Shown piece by piece: positions 11,166-23,318 of a DNA stretch of 64,000 bases; the first letter of the stretch is position 1; the number at the start of each line of letters is the position of its first letter. The stretch comes from Komagataella phaffii GS115 (lineage: Eukaryota; Ascomycota; Pichiomycetes; Pichiales; Pichiaceae). A program made the translations under genes and the position numbers. The DNA lies in NCBI RefSeq assembly GCF_000027005.1, contig NC_012965.1, forward strand, positions 1 through 64,000. Direction: 5' to 3'. Below the pieces are notes generated by a model. It saw only the letters and a program-made list of their open reading frames with translations, had not been told where the DNA came from and made no database searches.

Positions 11166-12779
11166 ATGCAATTGTTTTTAGCAACTCTAGGAATTCCGTT
11201 CACCGGCACATTACCAGCCATTGCTGGTAACGAGGATCATAGCAGTGCCAACAACAACAATGGCAACGGTTTCAGTTATGACTGGCATGGAAATGATACG
11301 CTTTTTGCGGAACTCTTGGAAACTGACTTTTTTGATCATCCGATTGATGACGCAATGCTCTGCTCCTTGTTATCCCCTCCAAGAGCTGCTGAGACTGAGC
11401 AACAGCAAGATACAGAATGGGAGCAACAAAAACACACAAATCTCTTTGGTTGCTGCCAGAAACACAAAGTTGAAATGGCCAAACAGCAAGAACTGTATTT
11501 GCTGCCAGATAAGCTTACCAAGAATATTTTCAATTCAGAGTCGCCTGTGTTCATATGCACCAAGATCCCACAAACAAGTTCGGTTCAGTCGTTCGTAGAT
11601 GTTGATGCTTCTTTGCTTGCCACTGACTCCTCCCTAAGTAAAGATTCATTCTCTGCAGACTCAACAGTTGATGTATTGTTTGAGCAGTCAGTTCAAGAGC
11701 CATACTTTTACCGTTCAAACTCTGCGGAAACAGCACCTCCATCCACAGCATGCTCCTCAGCGACTCTCGATCTGGTATCCACTTTGGAAGCAACCACAAC
11801 GTTATTTGAGGAAGCCGCCAACTCCAAAAAACAAATGATTGGGCTTAAACAGCAATCCAAGATCGAAGATCTCAGTTTTTCCTGCAAACTAAATTTCTCA
11901 GCATCAATGTTCCTTGACCATTCATGCATACCGCTGGTGCGTGGGCGTAGCTTTGGAGGAAATAGCAGACCTCCCAAGACGCCATTAATTCCTGGGACGC
12001 GGTACGTTACTGCCCGTCTAAGACTGGAGAACAGTACAAGTGAAGATATGTGTTTTCCCCACTGGAGCGAGCGGGAACTTAGCGACTCAAGAAGAATCAT
12101 TCGTATTGAGAGAAGTTACCAGTCCAATGAAATTGTAGCATCTTTTTTCATAGTTGGATCGGCCATAGATCACCCGGAGACTAAACCTTCATCTGAATTA
12201 GACGTGAAAGTTTTAGAAGTTTCGTGTCTAAGATGTTTTATCAACGACAATGAATCTGAGGAGGAGCGATTTGTCAGTGAATATACCTCAGATGAAGCAC
12301 GAGCACAACATGCCTTAACAGAACCGCTAACGTCAGGCTTGAACAAAGAACCGAATGGCCATAACCCTAAAACGGCTGGGAATTCAATTGGATGCAGGTA
12401 CTATATAACCAGTGTTGAAGTCATCAAGATAATAGAACTACTGATTGGAAGCTATTCAACCTCAGACCCTGTGCAAAGGAGAAAAGAAAGAGGCCGTATG
12501 AGATCGAACTTGGTGCAGTTCTGGTCCAAACACCTAGTGTCTTCCTCCAAGGACACTATGAAGCGCCGTTCCGTGCCAACATGCAACGATGATTATCTTT
12601 CGGAGCTGGAACATCGTATTAACACATATGACGTGAGAAAACCTCGAAAATTTGACAAGAGCGTTAAGATTCTGGAATGGTCCAAACTTGGGCCAGCTTT
12701 GCAGCGGGCTATCCAAAGCTATTACATGGTCCGATTAGATAATTCCAGCAATAAAACTGCAGCAACAAATAGCAGCTAA
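11166..12779 (+). CDS. Possible Medusa-type (DUF7082) regulator
   Basis: This 537-aa protein starts from the ATG at 11166. The frame is open 20 codons further upstream, but only to a TTG. The N-terminal half is low in recognisable structure and rich in Ser, Gln and Asn, including a short NNNNGNG stretch. The middle (about 270-380) looks like a folded beta-rich region. The C-terminal 110 residues are basic and conserved-looking: VIKIIELLIGSYS, then RRKERGRMRSNLVQFWSK, then RKPRKFDKSVKILEW and ALQRAIQSYY. From memory this resembles the C-terminal domain of filamentous-fungal Medusa (MedA) developmental regulators, which control conidiation, adhesion and biofilm. If correct, this is a nuclear regulator sitting among adhesin genes. 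The family call is tentative; that the frame is a real gene is much surer. No introns or disruptions are seen. Confidence 0.6.
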   Translation: MQLFLATLGIPFTGTLPAIAGNEDHSSANNNNGNGFSYDWHGNDTLFAELLETDFFDHPIDDAMLCSLLSPPRAAETEQQQDTEWEQQKHTNLFGCCQKHKVEMAKQQELYLLPDKLTKNIFNSESPVFICTKIPQTSSVQSFVDVDASLLATDSSLSKDSFSADSTVDVLFEQSVQEPYFYRSNSAETAPPSTACSSATLDLVSTLEATTTLFEEAANSKKQMIGLKQQSKIEDLSFSCKLNFSASMFLDHSCIPLVRGRSFGGNSRPPKTPLIPGTRYVTARLRLENSTSEDMCFPHWSERELSDSRRIIRIERSYQSNEIVASFFIVGSAIDHPETKPSSELDVKVLEVSCLRCFINDNESEEERFVSEYTSDEARAQHALTEPLTSGLNKEPNGHNPKTAGNSIGCRYYITSVEVIKIIELLIGSYSTSDPVQRRKERGRMRSNLVQFWSKHLVSSSKDTMKRRSVPTCNDDYLSELEHRINTYDVRKPRKFDKSVKILEWSKLGPALQRAIQSYYMVRLDNSSNKTAATNSS

Positions 12780-14280
12780 GTTTGACCATAACTGTCGGTA
12801 CGAAGGGCCAAATTCTTGAGCGGAAGAGAGTAACAAAAAATGGTTCGTTTTGCTTCAATTTTTAACGTTCCAACTTTCTTTGAAAGGACGCCAGAAAGTT
12901 GGCAGTATCCAGGAATCAGTGATAACAAGATGCCGCATATGTACATGGTGTAGAACACGGCTTATTGAGATAATTCTCTCTTAAGAATCTCAGTTTAGGT
13001 GAACTTGACTAGTACTTCTTCTTGCAAGTACTTTCTTCATAAGTACAAAGCTGCCCACAGTGTATACAGATAAGCATGCACCAGATACACTCTACAGGGA
13101 GATACTAACAGGTTAGTAAGCGGCTGCGCGCTTGATTGCCCACAAACCATGTAGGAACTGATATGTATTTCAGGAAACTAAGCTGCTAAAAATCTCACTG
13201 CTTTCATGACCCAATTCGTGGCACCTCAACACCACAATTTGGACTCCGACACGACAGGTCAAGACACGTCAACGATTAAGCTGGGGTAACAATCCATCTC
13301 ATCGCGCCAAACTGCATCCCATGAGGACGTGCTGTCACCAAAAAATCCAGGATTGATGAGGAAACCAAAGTCGAACTTGACCGTAAAACACATACCAATG
13401 CAAAGTTCGCATTCCTATGACTAAATTCTTTTTGATGCCATGTCTAGCAAAAGAGTCCCGCCTACCGTCCAATATGCTGAACTTTTTACAGCCGGACCTA
13501 GTACTACAGTAGCAGTCTATGTGCGGAACTCAAGTGATGCACTCTTTCTCCACAGAATCACGGTCTTTTCTCTTGGAACACTAGAACGCTAGTAGTTCCA
13601 CAAGCAGTAACCCACACTTATAAAGAAGCATGCATTTCTGCTGCAGTTTGCAGTTCATCTGATAGTAATTGCTGCAGCAGAGCAAGAGAGCAAGATGTGT
13701 AATCTTTTGGAACTGGAGAGATAAAATGAAAATTCTCACCCCTTGATACCAGTCTAGGTGGCAATGGACAGGATAATTGATCTTATTGTCGATATCAAGT
13801 CTTCGGATTTTCAACACTGCGCAAGGAGTTCTGCGATAACGACTAGGGCTTCCGCAAGCAGTATAAGCGTTCAATTACGAGGGGTCGCAACAGACAAATC
13901 GGAGATCTGAGGGGCTGAGAAAGTGTACCTTAGACAGGTGCAACTTGGATTAATACAGTCGGGCAACAGTACGCAACCGATTCTGGGATTCGTACAACTA
14001 TTGACAGAGGCTAATGAACTACGGTACGCCAGTCTTCCATATTTGCTGAAAGGTCACAGGGTCATTGCTACGGTGGTGTATTCAATGTCGACGATGGAGC
14101 ACTGTTGTTTGGGGCCATTGAATACAAATATTGGGGTGAGCTTTGAAGGCACCTCGAGCGAGAATCCACTCCTTTGTATTTTGGTCTCTCACACTAGACT
14201 CAATGGAATTTTGCTAGATCGTGCTTGAACTGTTAGCAAAAATTTATTGAACTCCTATCTACCTACCTCCTACGAAAACG
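12780..14280. other. Intergenic, no supported genes
   Basis: About 1.5 kb. Frames at 13581-13874 and 13923-14228 begin at TTG or GTG and show no domain. Nothing else is recognised. Confidence 0.45.
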
Positions 14281-15345
14281 CTACCCCCTGACTTTACTTA
14301 GACTCTCAATGTCAATCACAAACCTATACTTCACATCCCCTTTGATAAGCCGCTCGTATGCATCGTTGATCTCTTGGATCGCAATCATTTCAACGTCCGG
14401 CAAAATCTTTTTGGCCGCACAGAAGTCAAGCAGCTCTTGCGTCTCTTGTATCCCTCCAATTCCTGAGCCTGATACCGAGCGCCGCGCAGATAGCATTGGC
14501 CCAGTGTTCAGTGGCGTCGCCTGGATGTTGCCAATTAACCCAAGCAGAACGAGATTCCCGTCTCGTCGAAGTAGGCTCAGGTACGGGTTCACGTCGTGGT
14601 CGTACGGTACTGTATCGAGTATGATGTCGAACCGGTTGCTTGCCCGTGCGACCGCTGCTTCGTCTGTGGTAATTAGCACATCGTCTGCCCCCAGTCGTCG
14701 CCCGTCTGTGGCCTTTCCTGGCGAACGAGAAAGTAGTGTAACGTGTGCCCCCAGGCCTTTAGCAAGCTTGATACCCATATGGCCCAATCCTCCAAGCCCG
14801 GCCACTGCAACCTTGGACTTGCTGTTCACTTTCCAATTCCGCAACGGCGACCACATAGTGATTCCAGCGCAAAGAAGTGGTGCCGCAGACTTCACGTCCA
14901 ACCCGCTGGGCACTCGCAACACAAAACTTTCTCTGACGGTAATCGACTCAGAATATCCTCCATAAAGACGCTTGCCATCTTTGCGGTCATCAGCGTCATA
15001 AGTCAGAGTTGGCGCGTTCTCACAATAGTTCTCCAGTCCGTCTTTACACGATCGGCAGTTCCCACATGAATCCACAAGACATCCCACCGCCGCAACATCT
15101 CCCAGCTTGTATTTGGTCACCGATGTCCCGACTCGGGCTACCTTCCCCACGATTTCGTGTCCTGGAACAAGTGGGTACTGTGAACCTCCCCAGTGATTCC
15201 GGCACTTGTGCAGGTCTGTGTGACAAACTCCGCAATACAGAATCTTTATTTCCACATCGTCATTTCTGAGATTTCTAGGCTCATATGAAAAGGGTCCTAG
15301 CTCACCACTGGCAGAGGGAGCTGCGTAAGCGAAAACTGTGGTCAT
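14281..15345 (-). CDS. YahK-like zinc alcohol/aldehyde reductase
   Basis: This 354-aa medium-chain dehydrogenase probably reduces aldehydes with NADPH in the cytosol. Visible features are the catalytic zinc ligands C41, H63-E64 (GHE) and C159 (PLLCAGIT), the structural-zinc cysteines C94, C97, C100 and C108 (SCGNCRSCKDGLENYC), and the nucleotide-binding GLGGLG at 183-188. The length matches bacterial YahK/CAD-type enzymes of about 350 aa. Segments such as VDSCGNCRSC, GGIQETQELLDFCA and INDAYERLIKGDVKYRFVID look closer to bacterial YahK than to yeast Adh6/Adh7. I chose the ATG at 15345; the frame extends six codons further only through a TTG. The gene is visibly GC-richer than its surroundings (37 of 60 bases in 14641-14700), which together with the bacterial look suggests horizontal transfer. 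It is isolated, with no operon-like partner. Confidence 0.93.
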   Translation of the reverse strand: MTTVFAYAAPSASGELGPFSYEPRNLRNDDVEIKILYCGVCHTDLHKCRNHWGGSQYPLVPGHEIVGKVARVGTSVTKYKLGDVAAVGCLVDSCGNCRSCKDGLENYCENAPTLTYDADDRKDGKRLYGGYSESITVRESFVLRVPSGLDVKSAAPLLCAGITMWSPLRNWKVNSKSKVAVAGLGGLGHMGIKLAKGLGAHVTLLSRSPGKATDGRRLGADDVLITTDEAAVARASNRFDIILDTVPYDHDVNPYLSLLRRDGNLVLLGLIGNIQATPLNTGPMLSARRSVSGSGIGGIQETQELLDFCAAKKILPDVEMIAIQEINDAYERLIKGDVKYRFVIDIESLSKVRG

Positions 15346-16327
15346 TTTGATTCTGCTGTTCAAAGTTTTGATGATATGAATTTCTATTTGCGAAGGAATT
15401 GATACTCATCGAGCAGTTTAAGTACTGCTGATTTTCTCGCGCTATCAGCAATGATAGTAGACACTCTGGGAGTTGATTACTAATTCTTGTGCAAGCGCTA
15501 TTATCTGAAAAATTGTCAAAACTGCCACTTATGCTATACACGAAGAGAGTCTAGTAACTTTGAATTGAATCTTTGTACCAACCACGGAGCAAAAAATTCA
15601 GATCCGACGGATTCTTAAAATTGAAAATAAAACAACTGTTAACACTACTTTCAAGTAACACCAGGCTACAAATTAGCAATGGATTGAATCTTGACTGGTT
15701 ATTAAGTTTGTTCCTCCAAAAAAACTCTCTTACATTTGTCCGCTTTTCAATAATTTCTCATTGTTAATTAGGAGGTATTTCAAATGTTTTATTGCTTTGT
15801 TAAAATCTCTTGAACGCCAGCTCTGCCTCAAACTATAAATTTCGTCAAGTAGCTGTTAACTGAAATTCAGAACCAATCCCAACGCACCTCAAAATTGGTC
15901 ATAGCCTATTCGGGGAAGTTAGTTGCAGCCGTACCACCCTTCAACAAATCTTTGCACAACAAACATCCTTCCGCTAGTAACTCTAATGAAAGCATATTCG
16001 TCACTTGCATTTAGGGTACATCGCGAGCAAGTGATGCTGATGCATAGGTTGTAATCCGGTTAATCGCATGGTTCCTGTATGTCAAAGGGTCACTACCTGG
16101 TCACATAAATGTCAGTATTATCACTGCCGTAACATTAAAAGTGGTCCGCTTCTTTAGTCCGATGTGAGAATCGTGCATCAAAGCTTTCACTTGTGTTATA
16201 AAAAGCCCTTATTGTTTATTCTCGCTTGGTGTGATTTGATTGTATCTCAACGTTGGTACAGCGTCAATTTGCTAATCAGAATCGGCTGACAATTCTTTGG
16301 CAGCATCATGTTTCTACAAATTGATGG
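15346..16327. other. Intergenic, no supported genes
   Basis: About 1 kb of AT-rich sequence upstream of the dehydrogenase. It contains only a 64-codon frame at 15573-15767 with no recognisable features. Confidence 0.4.
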
Positions 16328-16712
16328 TCACCATGCGTATGAAAACACACCATTGCTGTGTAGCCTTTGAGACACCTCCTCGAGTACATTCGCAGCATAA
16401 TCTTCACAAAGCTTGATCCATCCCGTTGGGTGCATCTTGTGAGCTATGGAACACCCGATCACCGTAGCTGACCCCGCTCACCGCAGAGCACTTGCAGCGC
16501 AGGCGAAACTATTAACCTGTTCATGTTCTTGAATGCGGCAATCACGCCAGGTCTCTAACGCTGTAGCTGCCGATGCAGCTACTCCACAAGTCAAAAAAAG
16601 CTCCTTTGTACCATATCCCAACGTCGTTGAGGTCAGGAGCAGTCCATATAATGACGCTGATCGCTAGCGATCCAACGTTTCAGGCACTACAGAAGGCTGC
16701 AACCAGTAACAC
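16328..16712 (-). pseudogene. Possible relic of a small membrane protein gene
   Basis: One minus-strand frame reads as a continuous protein-like stretch of roughly 120 codons broken by two stops. It includes LYGLLLTSTTLGYGTKELF, then AASAATALETWRDCR, then one stop, then AHKMHPTGWIKLCEDYAANV and LEEVSQRL, ending at a stop at 16328. The local composition is GC-richer than the flanks, as in genes of this window. The alternating hydrophobic segments suggest a membrane protein. I do not recognise the family, and the reading could be chance. Confidence 0.3.
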
Positions 16713-19700
16713 GTATATGAATATTGCGAACATCATTTGATAGTGGAAGCAGGAAAATTGACGCGAAGCAATACCTTCTGGACCAATGTTTCCGCAGGGC
16801 TACTTAATTGAGAGTTTCTCAAGGTCTCTTGAACTTTTTTTGAACCTGCGAGCACAGATATTAAGTAGTTGCTATCAATATAATGCAGCTCCTTCCACGT
16901 TTACTTAAAGGTTATTATTTGCATGAGCATACGATCCGTTATTATTTGCCTGAGCATACGATAGAGTTAAATTCGCTGGCTGCGAATTGCGGAAACCCTG
17001 AAATTTAAGGTAATTGACGTTTCGCGGAGGTTTTCAAGATGCTTGTTCATGGAACTCGTTCAATTGAATTTAGAGCCTGTGAAACGTAAACTGTGAAGTG
17101 GAACTGAATATGAAACAGCTCATAGGAGTGTTTTCCGCAAACAAGGCGTCAATTTTGAAAACTAAATATTTTTGAGGCCATGGATCGAGGTTGGTAATCA
17201 TTTGAAATGAATTGAGGAGTAGTGAACATTAGTACTAACTATAAGTGTGCTCGCTTTTGCATCTTACAGAAACGATGTGATCATATAACTAACACTGGAC
17301 TACTTTTATTTATAGCCAACTTTTTCTGATCCCGAGATTTCTCATCGTTCAAAGTAACGCAATAAAAGATAGAGGAACTGTATTTCTGATTTCATGAACA
17401 TGTTAAGATTCATCAACGATAATACTCTTACGTAATTATAGATGACAACAAGCCTAGAGTTATAAAAAAACTTCCATTGTCGGCGAGCAAGATTGTTACG
17501 AGCTGCTGTCACATTTAGTTACTAGTATGTCGATTCTGCAGGGCTTGGGTTCGTTGGAACGGTATTTTACGTCTCAACTTTCAGAATACTGATCGCTCTT
17601 AGTATGCTGTATATGTGCACAGAAGTAGACCTTAGCTATAGCATTCATGACAGAGAAATAGTGGACAGAGAAAGCGACTAGCTTATAGACGTCCAGTTTT
17701 TTGTCATTTACCAGATTTAGTTCGTTGATGCATGGAATACCAACTGCATATAAAGTTATTCGGAACGAGCCACCAAAGCAGCTTATTTCGCCTCAATTCC
17801 AAGGGATACGCCAGCAATTTCGTACATATCGGATCCTTTGTTCAAGTGCATCTCTTTTTTTGACTCAAAAAAGCTATAAAACAGCCTGAATATTCTTTTC
17901 AAGAAAGTCCATCGAAAAATTTGAAGGCGATGTAAGAAAGTCGTTGCATGAAACGACTGGTTTTTAATTATTGTGTCATACTACTCTTCTTGTTCTTGTA
18001 ACATTCTTTTAGTACTAAATGATGTTCTCCAGATTTGTAAGGTGCTCCTAGTGGCAACACCTTGAAGCACTTAGAGCATTGGAGCTTTGGAGTTGTACCT
18101 ATCAGCATTATGCTTTGGACGTACCTGAGCTTAACGCTGCTCGGATAGGGTCCAAAGGGGTCGTTGTTATTTGTGGAATAGTTTCATCAGCTGCTACATT
18201 TATGGAGACTTGACATGACTGTAATGATCATTAAAATCATAAGACTAATAGCTTTGACTGTGCTGTAAGCATGGTGGCATCAGCTGCGGTGTAAGATACT
18301 TTGTGGCCCATAAGAATCATTTATATGGGTCAATCAAGCGTAGTGGTGAAGATGAAGCCAAAGCGTTAAAAGAAGTGATCAAATGAATAAACAGTTCTTT
18401 TGTTATCTGCAAACAAGGTTTTTCAATTCTGTAGTCGCTACATATTCTTCTTGCGCATAATGATACGATCCGAATGAATCTTCAGATAACTAGATTTGAG
18501 TAAAATACTGAGAAAAACTCTACAATCAAAAAACCAAATGCACAAAGGAAGAATATTCCCAATTCTTAAATTTGAATGAGGTGATGAACCTCAAGACTAG
18601 AAAATATTTTCGTCAACTTCTTGCTAGAATTCAAGGTGCCATGATTACATTCGGTGAATTTGGTAGTTGAGAAGTTACAGACAGCAAATGAGGGTCAGGC
18701 TTATTCAAGTCTAACTTGATTTATTCTTCGAGACAATAAGCTGCGGGCTGAAGACTGTTGTGTCCTATGCACTGCACTTTAAAATCTCGCATACAATATG
18801 CATGCACAGTAACTGCACGGTAGCTGAAAAGAGATCCCATGCACACGCTGCATATTAATTCTATTTTTGTGCATACTGGTAACCAAAAATGACCTTGGTC
18901 CCAATAGTTTATTTCTTAATCTGATAGGACGCCCTTACGGACGAAAATCGGGGAATTCAATTATGAATATACCTACTAGTCCTTTTAAATGAACAAAAAG
19001 AAAAATATCATTAAAATTTTTATGAGCTGCCTCCAAAAAATAAAAAATGAATGAAAGCGTTTTTTGCTCCCTTCTAGACATTGATTTTTATTTAAAAATA
19101 TTTGCTTCTTTGAAATCACTCTTTTTATTACATTGATTGAACTGTCACCCCTGATTGTTTTTTTCAGTTTGTTCTTTGGCTCCTTTTATTTTTATTCGAA
19201 GTCATTATTTTTATTATCCCGAGGGCGCCCGCATTTTGCCTAACAAGTCTAAGAGATCTAATTTGAAAACAGCTGGTATCACCAAACAACTGCTCTTTCA
19301 AATAATACAGCGGCTTGTTTTCTTTCATAAACTCGACTGAAAGAAACTTAAGCATCCGTAGAGTACTGACTTTGCTTCTCTTCATGATGGAGCTAGCTCA
19401 ACCAGGCGATTCGGGAATGAAGATCAAAGCCACCAAAGAACAACTACCGGAACACACTAAATAATCGAAGAAATTCCCTAGGCCCAATTGGTTGTTATAT
19501 TGCGGGTACCGTAGGTGACCCCAGAAGCAGTCAAGGCTGCATCCTGGAAACAGGTGAATGCAAGTCCACCTAGAAAGCCTTTATGCATTGGGAGTGCAAA
19601 GTCGGAGATCAGTATTGGCGCCGCTGCCACCGATAAGACTGTACGTCTATAGAGAAGATCAAGATATGTTACTGAGAACCTTTTTGACTAGTGAATCGAA

Positions 19701-20159
19701 GGTACAATGCAATCGTTGCTGTGCTGTAACTTGAAAAATCCTGAGTAGTCCTGGCACCTTATCTATTTTTCAGACACTTTAGCTTTTTCAAGTACCAGGT
19801 TTTAAAGCAGAACTGTACATACATTTGTTAAATGATAAAACTGCACATAATGAATTGAAAGAAAAACAAATTATTAAAGAAGACAAAACACAAGATTTGT
19901 TTTGAGTTTTTGTGATTTGAAATATAACTTGAATTTTGTTCTGAAGCTGATGATCTGTATGTTTCAAAAACATTAGAAACAAGACGGCTTTGCACTGATT
20001 ATGAATTGTCTCAACAAACAACTTAATATAGTGAGACTAGGGTTAACACCTTTTGTATTTAAAAGATGAAACCATAGTAGAGTCTCATAAACTACCTAGA
20101 AGTGATTTAGTCAATTTCAACAGGTAAACATTAAACAAAACTAGCTATCTCTAGATCAC
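16713..20159. other. Long AT-rich gene desert
   Basis: About 3.4 kb without a supported gene. Open frames are 60-80 codons, unrelated to known families by eye. A two-copy 27-bp direct repeat lies at 16911-16962. Nothing else is recognised. Confidence 0.45.
16911..16962. repeat. Two-copy 27-bp direct repeat
   Basis: The string GTTATTATTTGCATGAGCAT and its continuation ACGAT occur at 16911 and again from 16938 with one mismatch. The copies are adjacent, which indicates a short, recent tandem duplication in non-coding DNA. Confidence 0.8.
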
Positions 20160-21622
20160 CTACAGTCTATCTTCAAAAGAGACAATACCTGTCTGGGGAA
20201 ATTCTTCTTCTGGATGTTTTTCACTGATGTCTTCTTTGATTCTCCAAACAACAACGGAGAAGAATGTGAGGGAGAAAAAAAATAGCCCGGTATTGATCGC
20301 ACATTGAGCAATGCCTGAGGCTTTTTTGGTAAAAACGGCAAACGCCAAAGCAGAACCTAGAGAACCGATACCATTTACGATACCACCAGCAAAGACAATT
20401 CATTAACTTTTTAGATAAAGTTCCAACAACCCAATAGACAAATGCGTTGTACATTGCGTCCATAAAACCCCAAAGGCAAAAAAGAAAACACCCTAGACCA
20501 AATTCCCTATCACCCCAATCATACAGACGGGTAGTATTTTTCCACTGGATTTCAACCACAAGTCCAAGTATCCATGAAGCTCCTGCAATAATCGAAAATA
20601 CTGTGAATCCAGATCTTGCTCTCGTAATCGTTCTGACACGCTGTAAATCCAAAAATAAGCCTAAAATCCAAGCACCGATTGTTCCAAACAAATAGAACAG
20701 AAAAATGTTTAGAGCTCTACCTCTAAACGAGAAATAGCTGTAGTTGAAGTTCCATTGATACGACAGATACCATTGATTGTAAGTAAAAAGAGGTATCAAA
20801 AGAAGAACGTCTTTCCTCAAAATTATCTGTTTCAGAAGTGCAAACTCATGCCAAATTGAAGGTTGTTTAAAAACGTCAACTTTAAAACCATCTCCTCGGT
20901 TGATTTGTCTAGGGGTTGGCAGTAGCAGGGCAGCTGGGATACCAATCAGCATCACAAAAGTTAGAGCCAGTAAAGTGCCACCTGTGACACTTCTACTTGA
21001 GGGTTTCGTGTGATTGAGTCCCAAAGATATAGCGCCTCCCACCAATCCTCCAACATGTTGAAGGGAAATTTTTTTTTTCATGGACATAGCTTTTCCTTTA
21101 TCTTTGACAGTTGGATAACCCATAACCCAGAAGAATTCCGGACGACGCAATCCAAAAGAAAGCAGCCGAAACACCCAAGATAAAACCTGATACTGGCATG
21201 AACCATTTATAGTTACTATTTCCCTGTGTCGAAATATACAGAGCCGCTGCATATGGAGAATAAAATCCCGCGCCGATCAGGAGGGATTCTTTTACACCAG
21301 TCTGGTTCGTGATAGTTCCCGTCAAAAATCCCCCTACAGCAATAGTACCAAACGTAACAGCATTGGAAATATTACTGATGGTTGGCTCGGCCGTACCTCC
21401 AGCTCCCAATCCATTTAGTGCCGAGAACATTCCAGGGCATGCAAAAGCTGTGACTCCGACCAGGAACGCTGCAAACATGGGGCGTTTAAAAACCTCTAGA
21501 AGGAATCGTGTTTCAAGTATATTCTGAACCCCGTCATTTTCTAAAAGTACAGGTATTCCTTGTGCTTGAACTGACCCTTTCAATCCACCTTTTTCGTCAC
21601 TCTTAAAACTAGAGTTGGACAT
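20160..21622 (-). pseudogene. Broken UNC93-like MFS transporter
   Basis: The minus strand encodes, in three successive frames, a protein of the fungal UNC93-like major facilitator group. Frame one starts at the ATG at 21622 (MSNSSFKSDEKG) and carries the first four or five membrane helices. It shifts near 21130 into a second frame with MGYPTVKDKGKAMS and more helices. A second shift near 20400 leads to the end (AFAVFTKKASGIAQCAINTG). The two frame changes are each one base out of register, so no full-length transporter can be made. The predicted intact length, about 475-485 aa, would fit the family. It is divergently arranged with the flavoprotein pseudogene at 21950, and both probably belonged to one uptake-and-oxidation pathway. 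Sequencing error is possible but unlikely, because the three neighbouring genes are also broken. Confidence 0.88.
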
Positions 21623-21949
21623 GTTGATGTAATGAATCTAAGGGCCAAATGAAAATCAGCCATGTTTATATACTATCTTTCCTCATGATTAGAGCGAGTC
21701 AAATAATAGTCTAATGCCACAATTAAAGAGTTTTGGAAATCTCAGCCTGGAAAACAAAACGTTTTCAGCTTTAGCCTTCTCTCCTTGTTGTGCCCGGCTA
21801 GCATCCGCACGGAAACTTTTCCGAATACGCGATAATTTGTTGCGTTATCTCATCGCCTTAGATTGATCTCACATCATTTTCATGTGTGGTTCACCCCCAC
21901 TTGCATAAGTAAAAACCTAAAAACCCTCCGGCGATGATGCAATAGCAAA
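21623..21949. promoter_or_regulatory. Divergent promoter region of two pseudogenes
   Basis: This 327-bp intergenic segment separates the broken transporter (minus) and the broken hydroxylase (plus). It would have served both promoters. A GC-containing patch with CCGAATACGCG near 21818 is a possible Zn2Cys6 target, but I cannot identify a defined site. Confidence 0.35.
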
Positions 21950-23202
21950 GTGACTTCTAATTTAAGGGACAGCATCAGGATTGCCGTTATAGGCGGTGGG
22001 GTTACAGGGCTGATCCTTGGTTTGGCAGCGTTGAGGGATGGGTACAGAGTTGATGTCTTCGAGCGAAGTGACTCTATTACCGATGTTGGAGCTGGAATCT
22101 CTTTCGATATTAATGCTGCCAAGGTCTTTGAGTCTCTGGGGTTAGGGGATGTTATTGACAGAATCTCCTATAGGTCAAAAACTTCGACTTATCGAACTCA
22201 CGACACCAACAAGCTGAAGTTGTTTTTGGATTACAGTAATACATCTGGGAAAGTGATGTGCCTGCGAGCGGAATTCGTTCGAGAAGTTGCAGGTCTTTTG
22301 CCAAAAGACCAACTGCATTTAGGTAAAAAGTTTGAATCTTTGCAACAGCACCACAAATTGGTTACCATCCGTTTCAAAGACGGGTCTTCATACGCAGCGG
22401 ATTTAGTTATTGGCGCCGATGGTATCAACTCTTAAGTTCGGAGTACCCTTTTTGGAGAAAGCACTCCTGTTTTTAGCCATCAAGTGATGTACAGAGATGT
22501 TTTAAATCTTTCCAAGGTAACTGATCTTGATCCAGAGCTACTAAACAGTACTATCATTCCTGCGCCTGGAGACAAACATGTTGTCCTATTTCCACTGAAG
22601 AAGGGTACGCTTTTGGCGGTAGCTGCAATTATAAGAATTGACCATGATGAAGGCTGGGAGGAATCATGGCTTTAGAACGGATCAATTGATACGATTGTGC
22701 AGATTCTTGATGATTTTCATCCGGTGTTAATAAGATCTTTTCGTCACTTGACCAGATTAAGGTGTACGGACTGTATGAAAAAGAGCCTTTGAGCAAGTGG
22801 TATCAGAATCGAGTAGCACTTGCTGGTGATGCAGCACATGCCATGCTACCCCATCAGGGACAAGGTGGATCTCAAGGAGTAGAAAATGCCTATGCATAGG
22901 CTCTCACTATCGGTGCCGCTTATAGAGTGGATCCCAAGATAAAAGAAAACTTTCCAATCTGGCTCGAGGTTTACGAGAGTGCTAGAAAGATACATGCAGA
23001 ACAGGTGGCTCTTACCTCCAGAAGAATGGGGTATGTTCTGGATCGTCTTAGGTTATCTGAGAAGGCTCTGTCTATCTACAAAACTAGTTTTAAATGGATT
23101 CACGATAGTGATCCAAAGGTGGAGATTGAAAAGTCGGTTTTCGCGTTTTTCGACCCGGACACTGCATTCAACCTTGACTGGCCCGCAAGTGCTAAAGCAT
23201 GA
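21950..23202 (+). pseudogene. Broken FAD hydroxylase 1 (salicylate hydroxylase-like)
   Basis: This is the remnant of a class A flavoprotein monooxygenase. In-order motifs are the FAD-binding IGGGVTGLILGLA near the N-terminus, the VIGADGINS (DG) motif just before 22433, and the GDAAHAMLPHQGQGGSQG FAD-ribityl motif near 22830-22875. These define the salicylate/6-hydroxynicotinate-type hydroxylase family. Breaks: the expected start reads GTG (21950); stops lie at 22433-22435 (TAA), 22673-22675 (TAG) and 22897-22899 (TAG); and the frame changes between 22675 and 22897, near 22740. The total of about 415 codons matches an intact enzyme of this family, so decay was by point mutations, not deletion. 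It is divergent from the transporter relic and followed by a regulator relic in the same direction. Confidence 0.92.
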
Positions 23203-23318
23203 ATTCGTAATTTGTCCTCGCAATCACTTTGACCAAACTGAGGCTTTTTGGGTGGTGATACGGCGTAAGTAAGCTATACAATATATGTTAATACTCAATT
23301 TTGGGACATGAAGTGGCG

